From Tulasnella sp. 424 (Eukaryota; Basidiomycota; Agaricomycetes; Cantharellales; Tulasnellaceae), in the NCBI GenBank assembly GCA_019633425.1, contig WSUB01000027.1, forward strand, positions 62,001 through 126,000: a stretch of DNA of 64,000 bases, written 5' to 3'. The position numbers were made by a program, and so were the translations under genes. This document shows positions 1 to 9,971 of this stretch, one piece after another. Position 1 is the stretch's first letter, and each line of letters opens with the position of its first letter. Below the pieces are notes generated by a model. It did not search any database and was not told the DNA's origin. It saw only the letters and a program-made list of their open reading frames with translations.

Positions 1-889
1 TGCTGAAGAAGCCGTCGTCGAGAGTTGGGTGCCGAGGCCCTGACCACACCGGTTGTTGAGAGCGAGGGCGTTGCCGGCTGTGCCCAACCACAGGCGGTCG
101 CTCTTCCTCCCCGTGATCTCGTAACTTCACGATGTCCTCTCCCATGTCACTTTCATCGCTGTCTTCATCACTATCTTCTTCCTCTGATTCTTCCTCGTCA
201 TCAAGCCCAAAACGCCGACTGGCGCCATTTAAGCCAGAAGGTCCAGGGTCTCCATCAACATCCATGTGGTCTCCTTCAACTTCTTCGCCCTCGGTCTCAT
301 CGTCGTCCGGCTCGCGGTCAATGATCGAGTCCAAGACTTTGCAAATCTATTCGGTTGAGAACGATAGTGCGTCAGAACGTAGTGGCAGGACAGAAGATAG
401 CGAGCGAGAATGTGGGGGTTGGCATACGTTTTTCGCTCTTAGCTCCAGCTGCGCCCATATCTGGTCGGCGCCCATGCCATCCAAAATTAGTGAGTCCAGC
501 GGTGTTAGGTCAAAGGTTAACGACTCCTTCGGTGGAGGTGCGCCGGCAGCCTTCTGCTTCGCGACTTGTGAGCGGGTGACCGGAGCCTGAGGTACGTCTA
601 TGGACCTGAGCAGTTCATCCATTGCTGGTGCTGCATCGACCTCGGAGAGAACTCCTGTACCCAGTGCAAGTTATAATTGAGCGTTTCGCCAGGTAACGCG
701 CGCAAAAGAGTGCGAACCTCGATCAAAAAGGAACTTGGCCGCCCTCAATGCCGCTGCTTGGATCTCGTTGTCACCGTGAACCAAGGATTCGGGCTTCCTA
801 GCTGTTAGGTCGCATAGCTCCGAGAGCTGTGTTGGGAGCTCTACAGGCTCTGGTGACGGAGACCTTGATGAGCTTGAAATGGAGGACAT
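1..889 (-). CDS. MPP10: U3 snoRNP protein MPP10, N-terminal part (3' end off window)
   Basis: Mpp10 is a scaffold of the nucleolar U3 snoRNP/SSU processome, which cleaves pre-rRNA for 18S maturation. The start is the ATG at 889 (MSSISSSSRSPSPEP). After a first intron near 655-700 the frame reads LTPLDSLILDGMGADQIWAQ, which matches the conserved Mpp10 N-terminal block (hydrophobic, then D-QIW-QLELR). A second intron (donor near 433, GTATGCC; acceptor near 352) joins LELRAKN to ICKVLDSIIDREPDDDE. A highly acidic Glu/Asp/Ser stretch follows at about 130-230, then LDDGFFS at the window edge. That last piece corresponds to the DDxFFxL motif at the start of the Mpp10 core. The acidic tract between two conserved blocks is typical of the family. 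The gene continues beyond base 1, so its C-terminus is not visible. The exact border of the first intron is uncertain. Confidence 0.85.
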
Positions 890-1661
890 GAGGTGGAGAG
901 TCCTGATTGAAATTTCCAGTGCTCAGATGTTTGTTCGTGCTTTGAACGTCGTTGAATCACCGAAGAAAGGGGATGAAAGGAAGGGCGATGGTCTGCGACT
1001 GGATTTTCGATAATTAGCATTTATTCGTGCTTTTTTTAGTGGGTCAAAGCGTCAGTAAAATTTGGTGGGAGGCGCGACATAGCAGGTTACCGAAGAGTTG
1101 GACATGATGCGACGGTTTAGTGCAGAGCAACTTGCACTCCTCCCCAAGGGTTCTAGCACACGCCACACACGAATTGCCACGAATACTGAACTCCTGACCC
1201 TAGAGAGCTCTAAGCTCGCCGATCATCAGGACGACGTGACGAGGATATTGATTGAGTGTGCAAAGTCTAAATGAAATAGCAAAGCGCTGGCGCACCTCTT
1301 GCTTATATCCTGTGATTCCTCATTTGATATTCCACTACAAGCAGTAAAAACTAACTCAGGACTTTCTTAGTCGTGAAGTAATCACCGTAGTGGCATATTC
1401 ATATGGGAGTTGTTCGGCCCAAGCCCGAGTGCATCGGTTATTGGGATTGCCGGTGCCAGACGCAGACGGGGCTATAGGCGATGATGCCCGGCCACCCACT
1501 GTATAATGCGTCGCCTACCTTACGACCAACTTGATCTCTACTCCTCCCCTTCTTCCCTCCCGGTCGGATTCACTGTCGCTTCGACGGGGTACTGGCAAGA
1601 TAAAACGTTAACAAAGCTCGACAAAGAGATTCCAAGGACCCTGCAAGTTTGAACCTCTCCC
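890..1661. other. Divergent intergenic region, MPP10 / dienoyl-CoA reductase
   Basis: This 772-base spacer separates two divergently transcribed genes and so carries both promoters. I see no conserved ORF, RNA gene or repeat in it. No clear TATA box stands out. Confidence 0.6.
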
Positions 1662-2955
1662 ATGTCACGGACGGAACCCGTTATTGCGGCCCCGCCGCCT
1701 CTCTCAACTGCTATTTTCCGAGATGACATATTCAAAAATAAAGTCCTCTTCTGCACTGGAGGCGGCAGTGGAATATGCAAGTCCATGACTGAAGCTATTG
1801 TGAGGATTGTTCATTTTGTAGAGCAACGTCATCGCCGCTGACGTGAGAGTGCTCGGAAAGATGCGACACGGAGCTTCAGCGACTATTGTTGGTCGAAAGT
1901 AAGGTTATTTTGATTGGCATATAGTACTAATAAAGCTGACCCTTTGGTGATTAGGTTAGATCGACTGGAAGCCACCGCCAAGGAACTGTCTAATGCCACC
2001 GGACAGCGTTGCATAGCCGCCCAGGCTGACGTTAGAAGCCCCGAGCAACTAAAAGCTGCAGTAGCAAAAACCGTCGAGACCTTCGGAAAGATTGACTTTG
2101 TCATCTGCGGCGCTGCCGGAAATTTCCTTGCCCCTATCAGCGGCCTCTCAGAAAATGCCTTCCGAACAGTCATCGAGATTGATACAGTAAGCAAAGACAT
2201 CTTTTCCACAATCAGAGCTGGAGGTTCTGAAGGCTTCGGTGTGAATCTCAGCTGGGAACGTTCAATACTGTCAAAGCGACGTTGCCCCATATTCGTCAAT
2301 CGAAGGGCTCGTACATTCATGTTAGCGCCCTGTTGCATCGAAAGGGTAAAGAACTTCATTCATTGGCAGACATTATATCTTTAATCGACCTATATTGCTT
2401 CCAGGAACGCCATATCAAGCCCATGTGTCCGCCGCCAAGGCTGGCGTCGACGCTTTGTCCGCTGTGATTGCTGTCGAAGAGGGGCCCAGAGGCGTACGAA
2501 GCAACGTGATATCCCCTGGTGAGAATCCTTTTTGGCTGCGATCGTGCTTACAGGTATAGTTAACCGCCGTTTTCCTGCTTCATAGGACCAATTGGGGATA
2601 CTGAAGGAATGGACCGGCTGATTGCTGCGGACGAAGAGGCGCGAGTGACAGATTATATTCCACTGGGACGGTATGGTGATAAAAGGGATATTGCAAATAT
2701 GGCGGTATTCCTTTTCAGTGATGCCGCCAATTGGGTGACGGGGCAGGTCATGGTACGTCCCAAAATATGCTTTGTGCTGCCAGCGTGAAAGGCAACCACA
2801 ACAGGAGCTCATTACTGACCGAGGTGCCCTTTGGATTTTTTTTCACCCAGGCGGTTGATGGAGGTAATGAACACCTTCGAACGACGCAACTCCCTTATCC
2901 TTCAAGCGTACTCGATCCGGAGGGGATGGCTAAGAAGATTAGGGGAAGGCTCTAA
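1662..2955 (+). CDS. SPS19: Peroxisomal 2,4-dienoyl-CoA reductase (SDR family)
   Basis: Predicted NADPH-dependent 2,4-dienoyl-CoA reductase, an auxiliary enzyme for beta-oxidation of unsaturated fatty acids in peroxisomes. Seven exons can be joined. Exon 1 (1662-1799) carries the nucleotide-binding TGGGSGI motif. Exon 2 (1861-1898) reads [12 protein letters not shown] and exon 3 starts at 1955 ([12 protein letters not shown]). These are followed by [16 protein letters not shown] (the NAG-like motif), [12 protein letters not shown], then [10 protein letters not shown] and [18 protein letters not shown] after the intron near 2348-2404. The TGGGSGI and GAAGNF variants are characteristic of the SPS19/DECR2 branch and not of general SDRs. 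The classic YxxxK tyrosine is absent in this branch. The C-terminus is IRGRL, which resembles but does not match a consensus PTS1 tripeptide (the -3 residue is Gly, not Ser/Ala/Cys). It converges with the uridine phosphorylase gene 147 bases downstream. Confidence 0.88.
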
Positions 2956-3101
2956 CCGAGTGGTGTTATTACGTGTTACATTGCTATTCCGACTATGTTT
3001 TCTATTCAAGGTATTACGCTGTCGCCCAGACGGTACCCTCATCGGCTTGAGCAGACTACGCAATCGGGTTCAGACGGGGCTCAGCTCGAGACGAGACGAA
3101 C

Positions 3102-4469
3102 TCAATTCCATACCTCAACATTGAATTTGACCAAAGCTTCTAAACATGCCTTTCCAGCCCAATTCTCCCTCAGCTCAACCTCTTCGGGGGTAATGAAGTC
3201 CTGAGATTGACGCTGAGCGAAGATCATCTGAATTGCGGTAGCATAAATAGCACCCCGGGATGCCCGGGCTGCAACCAGCTTCTCCTGGGGAGTGTCGGAG
3301 TTTGGCGCATTTCCTGACGCGGAAATTTCTCCTTCAGGCCTTGTCAGAACGGGGTGCGAGGAATCCAATCCGGAAGGAAGCTCTGTAGGAGGTTTGGGAT
3401 ATACAGCGGCGAGGTGGAACAGGTGGTGCGTTTCCATCTAGGGGAGGAGGGTCCGTCGAATACGCTTCCAATGTCGAGCAAAATCCAGAAAGTCATACCT
3501 CGAGGGTTGCCGCTCCCGGGACTCGCTGGATTAACTCGCTGATCAAGCCTTCGTTATGGTCCGGAAACGATGTTAGTCGTCCTTGAGAGGAATAGAAGCT
3601 AGATAGTCGTCAAAATCGATCAGCATGACATAGGAAGATATGCAATTCGAACACCTCTCACCTATCCGCGGAAGCGTTTATAAAATCTGCCCTCACCGGG
3701 GCATCTCGCGCTCCCTCCGGTCGAGTCGCTTCAGCAGCCTCTTTGAGCTGCACATGAAGAGGTTCATTTCCGTCAACAAGACGCGATATGCGATAAGGTG
3801 GTTCGGGGGACTGGTACGCCGACGACTCGGAGGACGTTGCCGTAAAGTCGTAGTCATAGTTCCTCGTGATCCCAACGCAGGCTTTCGGGAGGGAGAGTGA
3901 GCCGACCGGTAGCTCCGGAACTAGGCTTCCACAGGAACCAAGTCTTCAAGGCAAAGGAGCCAATTGCCCCAAGTCAGCAGAAATGTCGGCCTGACTAAGC
4001 TCCGCGGCCTCGGAACTTGCTCACCGAATAATGGCCATGTCACCGTCGAGGGATTCTCTGCACTCGCGAACGAAGAAATCCATGTTCCCGATACCCATTC
4101 CAATAGCAACAATCGAGATGGGTGTTCCAGAATATTTCCCCGTGATTGTTAGGAATCCTCGTTCGCTGTGGAGGACGAACGGTACTGGGGTCGCATCAAG
4201 AAATTTGGCGATTCGCCGAGCGCGACTGGGGTCACCGAGCGTCACCTAAAGTAGCTCAGTATTAATATTAGGCATGAAAAAGTGACAGGCGGAAATTTGG
4301 CGGCAGATACATACAATCCTGTTAGCTACCTCGCCCTGCCGAAGTCCGAGATGGTAGACTCGTCCGTCAGCCGTTCGAGGGAAATCTGAAATAATGGCCA
4401 AGTCAGAAATACTTTAATGCGTTTTATGCAGTGCATCACATTACTGGCGTCTGTGATCTTGCTCTTCAT
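3102..4469 (-). CDS. Uridine phosphorylase (nucleoside phosphorylase family)
   Basis: Predicted pyrimidine-salvage enzyme that splits uridine with phosphate to uracil and ribose-1-phosphate. Exon 1 is 25 nt (4445-4469, MKSKITDA). Exon 2 (4315-4385) reads NFPRTADGRVYHLGLRQGE and exon 3 (from 4245) VTLGDPSRARRIAKFLD. Further on come TGKYSGTPISIVAIGMG, then DMAIIR joined across an intron to LGSCGSL, SVSLPK-type sequence, TRNYDYDF, PYRISR, INASADR|SFYSSQGR, and finally METHHLFHLAAVYP. These are the expected phosphate-binding (GDP/S-R, GMG) and base/ribose-binding (MET/E) segments of the UPase family in order. The last exon adds a fungal-type extension to the stop at 3102, with a loop of about 25 residues rich in Pro/Glu/Ser. 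It is divergent from DCP2 with only 175 bases between start codons, so the two probably share a promoter region. Confidence 0.87.
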
Positions 4470-4644
4470 GCTGCAGCTGTGAAATCTGGAGTGGTCTGGG
4501 AGGTTCGACTGGGAGGGCCAGGGGGTGCCTGGAAGTGGCACCCGAACCGCGCGAAAGTCAACAGTTCTTGGTTCAGACTGCCCTCCTTCCACTAATTGAC
4601 CCTCTCTCACTCACCACTCGCTCCCCCCCTTTTTGCATGCAACT

Positions 4645-7600
4645 ATGGCTTCAACATCAGACCACTCAATGTCGAACGATAGTCCTGTCACTTCTTCTCT
4701 AGCCCCTACAGCTAAACCGACTCGGAAGAAACCACCAGCACCCGAACTACCTCCTCCAGCGTTCTCTTTCAAGGATGCCAACATGGACATCATCCTTGAG
4801 GATCTTTCGTCCCGGTTCATTCTCAATCTCCCCGACAACGAGCTGTCATCAGTAGAGCGTGTTTGCTTCCAAGTTGAGCAAGCGTCAGTGTTTGGAGGTC
4901 CCTCGTTCCTGGGCGTCGTGTATGCTGACATCGTCGATCAACTCTAGTCATTGGTATTATGAAGACTTCATTCGGCAAGAGAACCCAACTCTACCCTCAA
5001 TGCAACTTAGATCCTTCTCCGCGAAACTTTTTGCGGCTTGCCCACTTCTGCAGCGGTGGAGCCATCGTCATGAAGAGGCTTTCAACGACTTCGTCAAGTA
5101 CAAGACGAGCGTCCCTGTGTGCGGTGCTATATTACTAAACAGCACCTGGGATAAGGTATGCTTGAAGGGCCGATTGATAATGATTTTGCTCACTCATTTA
5201 TTGGTCATCAGTGCATCCTCGTCAAGGGATGGAAATCCAATGCTCCGTGGGGATTTCCCCGAGGCAAGATCAACGAGAACGAACCTCTTGAGAAGTGCGC
5301 CGCTCGCGAAGTTCTCGAGGAGACGGGGTATAATTGCGAAGACCAGATTATCCCTGACGCATTTATCACGACCACGTCGAAGGAACAACACGTTACCCTT
5401 TTCGTCATACCCGATGTCCCTGAGGATTACAACTTCGTGACGAGAACCCGCAAAGAAATCAGCGTAAGCCAGATCCATTGCGCTCAGTTTCTTGCTGAGT
5501 TCTGACTGAGGTTTGGTTTTATAGAAAATAGAATGGTTTTATCTCGCACATCTTAGTGGCTTTAGCGAGGACGACGATGCTCGCAACCACCGTGGATTCT
5601 CACAAGCCCTCGAGCCAATCCGCACATGGGGCGTCAGTCCGTTCCTAGCGCAGCTGAAGCACCGTCTTATCGAGTTCCAAGTAACATTCGGATACATGCC
5701 TCCCGATCTCAATCCGCGGCAGTTGAAGGAGTACCGGAGGGTCCAAAGGAACAAGGCTCGGGCAGCTGGCCGTCGTAAAGCAGAAGCCGCACGTGCCGAG
5801 GCTGCGGCCATCGAGGCTGCTGTCGCAGATGGAGAATCAACTGGGGCGGAGGGGGACGAAGAGCCGGAAACAGAGACCGACCATGACCTCCACCTTTCTC
5901 AGAGCAGCGGTCAACTGTCAGTTCCTTCCTCAGCTACCCCGGCACATGCTCCCGCTCAGGCAAACTCTGCTATCGACGCTCTGTTCACACGGACGGTCAT
6001 CGGCGGCGGCGCTGGTAACTCGTCCCCTGACACGTCATCACTCTCCCCTGCAAAGAAAGGTTCCAAGGCACCGAAACCTGCGAAAACCTCTCGCAACAAG
6101 CAAGCCCCGACTGACGCTGCCGTGATGCTGCCGGGTCAAGATGACGAAGTTGCCAGGGAACGAGCTCACTTCGCCAGCTTGATGCAATCGCTTGCTTTGT
6201 CCCAGCCACCAGGAGTCCCATCATCGAACCAAGCGGTCTCGAGCGGTTTACCAACTCCGGCGGATTCCCCAGTTGTGAATTCAGGTGCCGCGACGGCCAG
6301 AAATGCGGCAGCGAGCCTGGCGCAGCCAGGCGTCCCGTCACCAGACCATGCAGGTCAGAGCAAAGCTGCTTCTTCAAGCCAGAAAAGCCTCTTCGACTTC
6401 GTTTCTCCGATGGACGCTCTTATGGAACCATCACCGAGCAAGAAGAAGATTGTTAGCACACGACCTCCAGCTACAGCAACGCCATCCTGGTCATCGTCCG
6501 CTTCACGTCCCTCTTCAGGTGTCACGTCTGGATCTGAACCATTTCGGTCTGGTGGCAGCTCAGAGGAATTGGGCGCAACGTCGGAAGATGAGGGTCTCGA
6601 TGACAGCGACACTGTGGCCCCTGAAGCACCTGCAACATTGATGATGCCGACACGTATGACAGGTGGCATGATGCATCGGGCACTGCACAGCGCAGTCGAG
6701 CCGAGCAAGTCCTCATCCGTCTTGTCTCCAAGGGCGGCCACCCCGGATGCTGCCCTCCATCTCACTCCCAAGGCTAGACAACCCGCCGTCATGGATGATC
6801 TTTCGGCCCCACCAAGCACCACTACGAGTCGGATGACCTCATCGTCGTCAATTCAATCGCTACATTCCATGGCATCCCATTCGACTGGATCATCATCCAC
6901 CACCGCACAGCATCTTGCGTTGCTCGATATGGTCGCAACCGAGGCAGATGCGATTGCCACTTGTCCCAATGCTCAAACTCCACATGCGGCACCCGTTGGC
7001 CTCCCCCCGGCCACGTCAAGCAACATTGGTCTGCGAATGGTACCCCAAAATGGAGCCATCGGTGTTGCTCATAATCACCATCCGACCATTGCAGCAGGAC
7101 AACCTTACGCGAATAATACAGTGCATCGCGGCCTTCCTACCGGCAACGCGATGGCGACTGAGCCCTATGGGCAATTCAACGTCCAAGGCCTCCCTTCCCA
7201 ACCACAGCCCCCTCGTTCTCACGTATATATGGCACCACCACAATTGCATCACCCGCATCCGCATTTGCATCCACAACAGCTTATTAGTATTCCATCAGCA
7301 TCCCCGTCACCCAACCTTTCTACGTCGGCGTCCGGAATGCCCCATCCAGCCCAGATGGCCGCGTTTGGACTTCAGAATAATGGAAATTTCGCAAACGCCC
7401 CGTATTCTCCCCAAATGAATGCTCAGTTACAGGCTCAACACAACATGTTGCTGCAGCGACAGAGACAGGCGACCGCGACTCCTCCCTCCCAGGGTTTCTA
7501 CCAGTCACCACGCAGCCCACTTGCGCCTTTGGGCCATGGCCGCCCGCAAACAGTTGGGGTTCATCCTGCACCCCTGTCTGGAAACTTGGGTCAAACCGGT

Positions 7601-7996
7601 CGGCAATCTTCCGCGCATGGACCGGCACTGTCGACGTCTCCTCGGTCTCCCTTGGCCGGCCAGTCCCCATACACGAACCGCCTCCAAATGTCACCTCCAA
7701 ACCCCAACTCCTTCGCCGTCCAAAAGACCCAAGCCGAACGCAATCAACTTTTAGACCTTTTCCGAGCTCGGTCTCCTCCTAAGAATCTTGTTAATATTCC
7801 AAACACCACCGCTCCTTCCCTGGCTCCTGTCCCTGGGCTCGTTTCCGTGAACCCAGTCCCTGCTCCAAACCTTGGAACCTCCAGCATGGCGAACTCCATT
7901 TTTGAGGGCGGCTTTATCCCTGCCAACGTTCAGTTCCGGGCTATGACCAACCGAGCCAGCCGCCCTGGCACTTTCCCCACAAGCCCTTCCAAGTGA
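4645..7996 (+). CDS. DCP2: mRNA-decapping enzyme Dcp2 (Nudix hydrolase)
   Basis: Catalytic subunit of the mRNA decapping complex. It removes the m7G cap in cytoplasmic 5'-3' decay with Dcp1, Edc3 and Pat1. I start at 4645 (AACTATGGC context); an in-frame ATG at 4633 is possible. The N-terminal regulatory (box A) domain reads LEDLSSRFILNLPDNELSSV and continues across an intron as EQAHWYYEDFIR. The Nudix domain reads WGFPRGKINENEPLEKCAAR then EVLEETGY, a complete GX5EX7REUXEEXGU box. Box B follows (KIEWFYLAHLSG...FLAQLKHRL). A C-terminal region of about 750 residues is uninterrupted by introns, is rich in Ser/Pro/Ala/Gln and has a His-rich patch (HHPHPHLHP, near 7240). It contains short Leu-rich segments such as AIDALF, SLFDFVSPMDALM and NQLLDLFRA, which look like the helical leucine-rich motifs that bind Edc3/Pat1 in other fungi. 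Confidence 0.95.
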
Positions 7997-8460
7997 CATA
8001 TCGATCCTATCTATTATGGTTCCTTCACTCTTTCCTCCTCGATTACTTATTAACTTTCCTCTATCTTGTATCGAATTGCTGCTGTCTTGGCTTCCCCGCG
8101 TTGTTATACTCCCCTCCTTGCTCGGTTTTGGATTTTTAACTCTCGCTCTTTCTTGTGTTAGTCTGCTGCTGTAATATCAAATACTAGGCAATTCAAGAGC
8201 CAGCTGCTCATCTCGATTTGGGTCCCATCGGACCGATGGTGGACACTTCCGCATGATTGGACGATCGATAGAAATGAGGTACTAAGGTCACATAAGTTAT
8301 CGAGAAACGACATGAAGCATCCTGCCAAATGAGACTTGAGACCGCAGAGGGGAATAGAGGTAGCGATCACAGCCAACCTATAACGGGGGCATGGCCGAAG
8401 CGGATTAGTCCATGAATCGGAGCAGATACGGGTTTCAAAAACCTACCGCAGTCTTCGCCG
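7997..8460. other. DCP2 3' flank, converging on the Tom6-like gene
   Basis: T/C-rich sequence after the DCP2 stop is probably its 3' UTR and termination region. It is convergent with the next minus-strand gene. Near 8380-8466 an imperfect inverted repeat (TAACGG ... CCGTTA) was checked as a tRNA and rejected. No other feature was seen. Confidence 0.5.
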
Positions 8461-8682
8461 TTATACAGGGACTAAAGCATCGCCGAACGTCCGTACACCC
8501 GCAACAGCTGCAGCGAACATGGACACTCCGACGAGCAAGCTGATGTTTCCTGCCCGTTTTTCTGGTGAGTAGACTTCCGTTCGGAGGAAGCGAGCGAAGG
8601 CACCCTCGTTGGGGTCTGCCTGAGGTTGGATGAAAGATTGAGGAGCACCGAAACGAGCAGGTTGAGGATTGCGACGAGCCAT
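8461..8682 (-). CDS. Small single-TM protein, probable TOM-complex subunit Tom6
   Basis: A 73-residue intronless ORF with a polar N-terminal half and one C-terminal membrane segment (about residues 46-64, SLLVGVSMFAAAVAGV). The segment around SPEKRAGNISLLVGVSMFAA and the ending GDALVPV line up loosely with fungal Tom6: SPE, a stretch of hydrophobic residues, then an LPP-like end. Tom6 is a small tail-anchored stabiliser of the mitochondrial outer-membrane import pore. The length and topology fit, but the protein is short and I rely on remembered family features, so the identity is tentative. That the ORF is a real gene is likely, given the clean hydrophobic helix and the position between convergent and divergent neighbours. 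Confidence 0.6.
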   Translation of the reverse strand: MARRNPQPARFGAPQSFIQPQADPNEGAFARFLRTEVYSPEKRAGNISLLVGVSMFAAAVAGVRTFGDALVPV

Positions 8683-9066
8683 TGAAGGTGGGTTGGTGTC
8701 TTTTTTTGGTAGATTAAGGAAGGGGGGAGTGGTTTCGTAGGATGTGAGGGGTCGTTCGAAAAGAATTCGAGTGTGGTGGCGAAAACTGGAGAATGATATC
8801 GTGGGATGTTGGGTTGTTTTCGATGGTTACGTCATCCACCATCTGCACCAAACGTCCCTGCGACCGACCGTGACCCCCCCAAGGACCTCAACATTGACCA
8901 GAGGCGCTGAACATGCGCCATATGACGCAAGATTTGATAATGAGGGTGACGCCGAGTAGTCCGCCAAGCTGGTGGTCTTGGTTGGAATGTGGATGGTCAC
9001 CCTCCCCCGAATCACCAACGAGCAGGCGGGATTCTCATCGCCCGATCAACTTGGCACATTTCAGAA

Positions 9067-9072
9067 TATAAG
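9067..9072 (+). promoter_or_regulatory. TATA-box candidate
   Basis: TATAAG lies about 70 bases before the ATG at 9141. It is followed by a CT/CA-rich stretch typical of fungal transcription starts. It sits in the 458-base divergent spacer between the Tom6-like gene and the 9141 gene. Confidence 0.45.
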
Positions 9073-9140
9073 ACGGTTGCTCTCCCTCTTTCCTACTGCA
9101 CCATCACCATCACAACTCAAACCTCAACGAAAGCTCAATC

Positions 9141-9740
9141 ATGTCTTTCGTCGGCCACACCATCACTCATAGTCCTATTGTCTCTCCATCTGGACTTCGC
9201 TATGCCATGGCATCTGCATTTCCTTTCAACCATACCTCTACCGACATTACTGCTGCATCGGCCCACGCCGCGATGAAAACGTCGGGATCCCCACGTGCTT
9301 CGCCGGGACCTAAAGTTAGCCGCCAATCGCCCAAGCTTCCGGACGGCCTCGCATTCAACCAACATCATAGCATCATTGCACTCCGCGAACAGACCGTAGC
9401 TGGTCGACCTCGACGCTCGTCCTTCGCCGCCTCGGCAACCTGCCCCCCAGGCTCGCCCTTTGCCAGTGCTTCCCCTCGTCAACCTCACCAGCAAAGGAAG
9501 CCTCGTAGGCTCTCGTTCGCCGAGTTACCAGCTCCGGTCAGAGATCTCCAGCTGTTCCGGGCGGGCGCAGGAGGTGCCGGACTCGGGTTCGTCGTTCCTG
9601 AAGAAGAGAAGGCCAAGCCGAGCGTTACCAAGTCGAGGAGAGAATCCATAGCGGAACGCGTACCGACACCATACCCTCAAAAGGACGAGGCGGAATCTTA
9701 TTTCGACCCCAAGTTTGGAGCATCCGAGGAGAGCAAGTAG
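9141..9740 (+). CDS. Hypothetical disordered protein, 199 residues
   Basis: An intronless ORF with a plausible promoter (TATAAG at 9067). The product is rich in Ser, Pro, Ala and Arg and is probably mostly unstructured. Ordered-looking islands are SFVGHTITHSPIVSPSGLRY at the N-terminus, KPRRLSFAELPAPVRDLQLF in the middle (about residues 115-135) and YFDPKFGASEESK at the end. Several RRxS sites (RRSS, RRLS, RRES) would suit basophilic kinases. No domain, signal peptide or membrane helix is visible. I do not recognise the family. The strongly coding composition and the lack of a competing ORF support a real gene. Confidence 0.6.
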   Translation: MSFVGHTITHSPIVSPSGLRYAMASAFPFNHTSTDITAASAHAAMKTSGSPRASPGPKVSRQSPKLPDGLAFNQHHSIIALREQTVAGRPRRSSFAASATCPPGSPFASASPRQPHQQRKPRRLSFAELPAPVRDLQLFRAGAGGAGLGFVVPEEEKAKPSVTKSRRESIAERVPTPYPQKDEAESYFDPKFGASEESK

Positions 9741-9971
9741 TGCAGGACGTCGTTCAAGTGGGCGAGCTCGACGCGAATTCGGAGATGAGTTAATGCCAGA
9801 GTGGTGTTCCATTGTGGCTTTATATCTAGCGTATGTGGAAGTAATGTTCAGATGCAAAAACACGCTGTTATCTTTTAAGAATGAGAAGTGGTGCTCTACT
9901 ACAAGAGAACCAGAGACAACAGAGAATTCCGAATCAATCCAATGCCCGACCAATTACTCACAATACTCTAA

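Noticed and set aside
132..590. Ser-rich plus-strand ORF of 152 codons
   Set aside because: It is the complement of the acidic Glu/Asp tract of MPP10; the minus-strand frame matches a known family.
8380..8466. Possible tRNA (TAACGG...CCGTTA ends, ATGGCCGAAGCGG like a Leu/Ser A box)
   Set aside because: The T-arm GGTTTCAAAAACC does not fit GGTTCRANYCC with a seven-base loop, and no convincing anticodon arm can be drawn.
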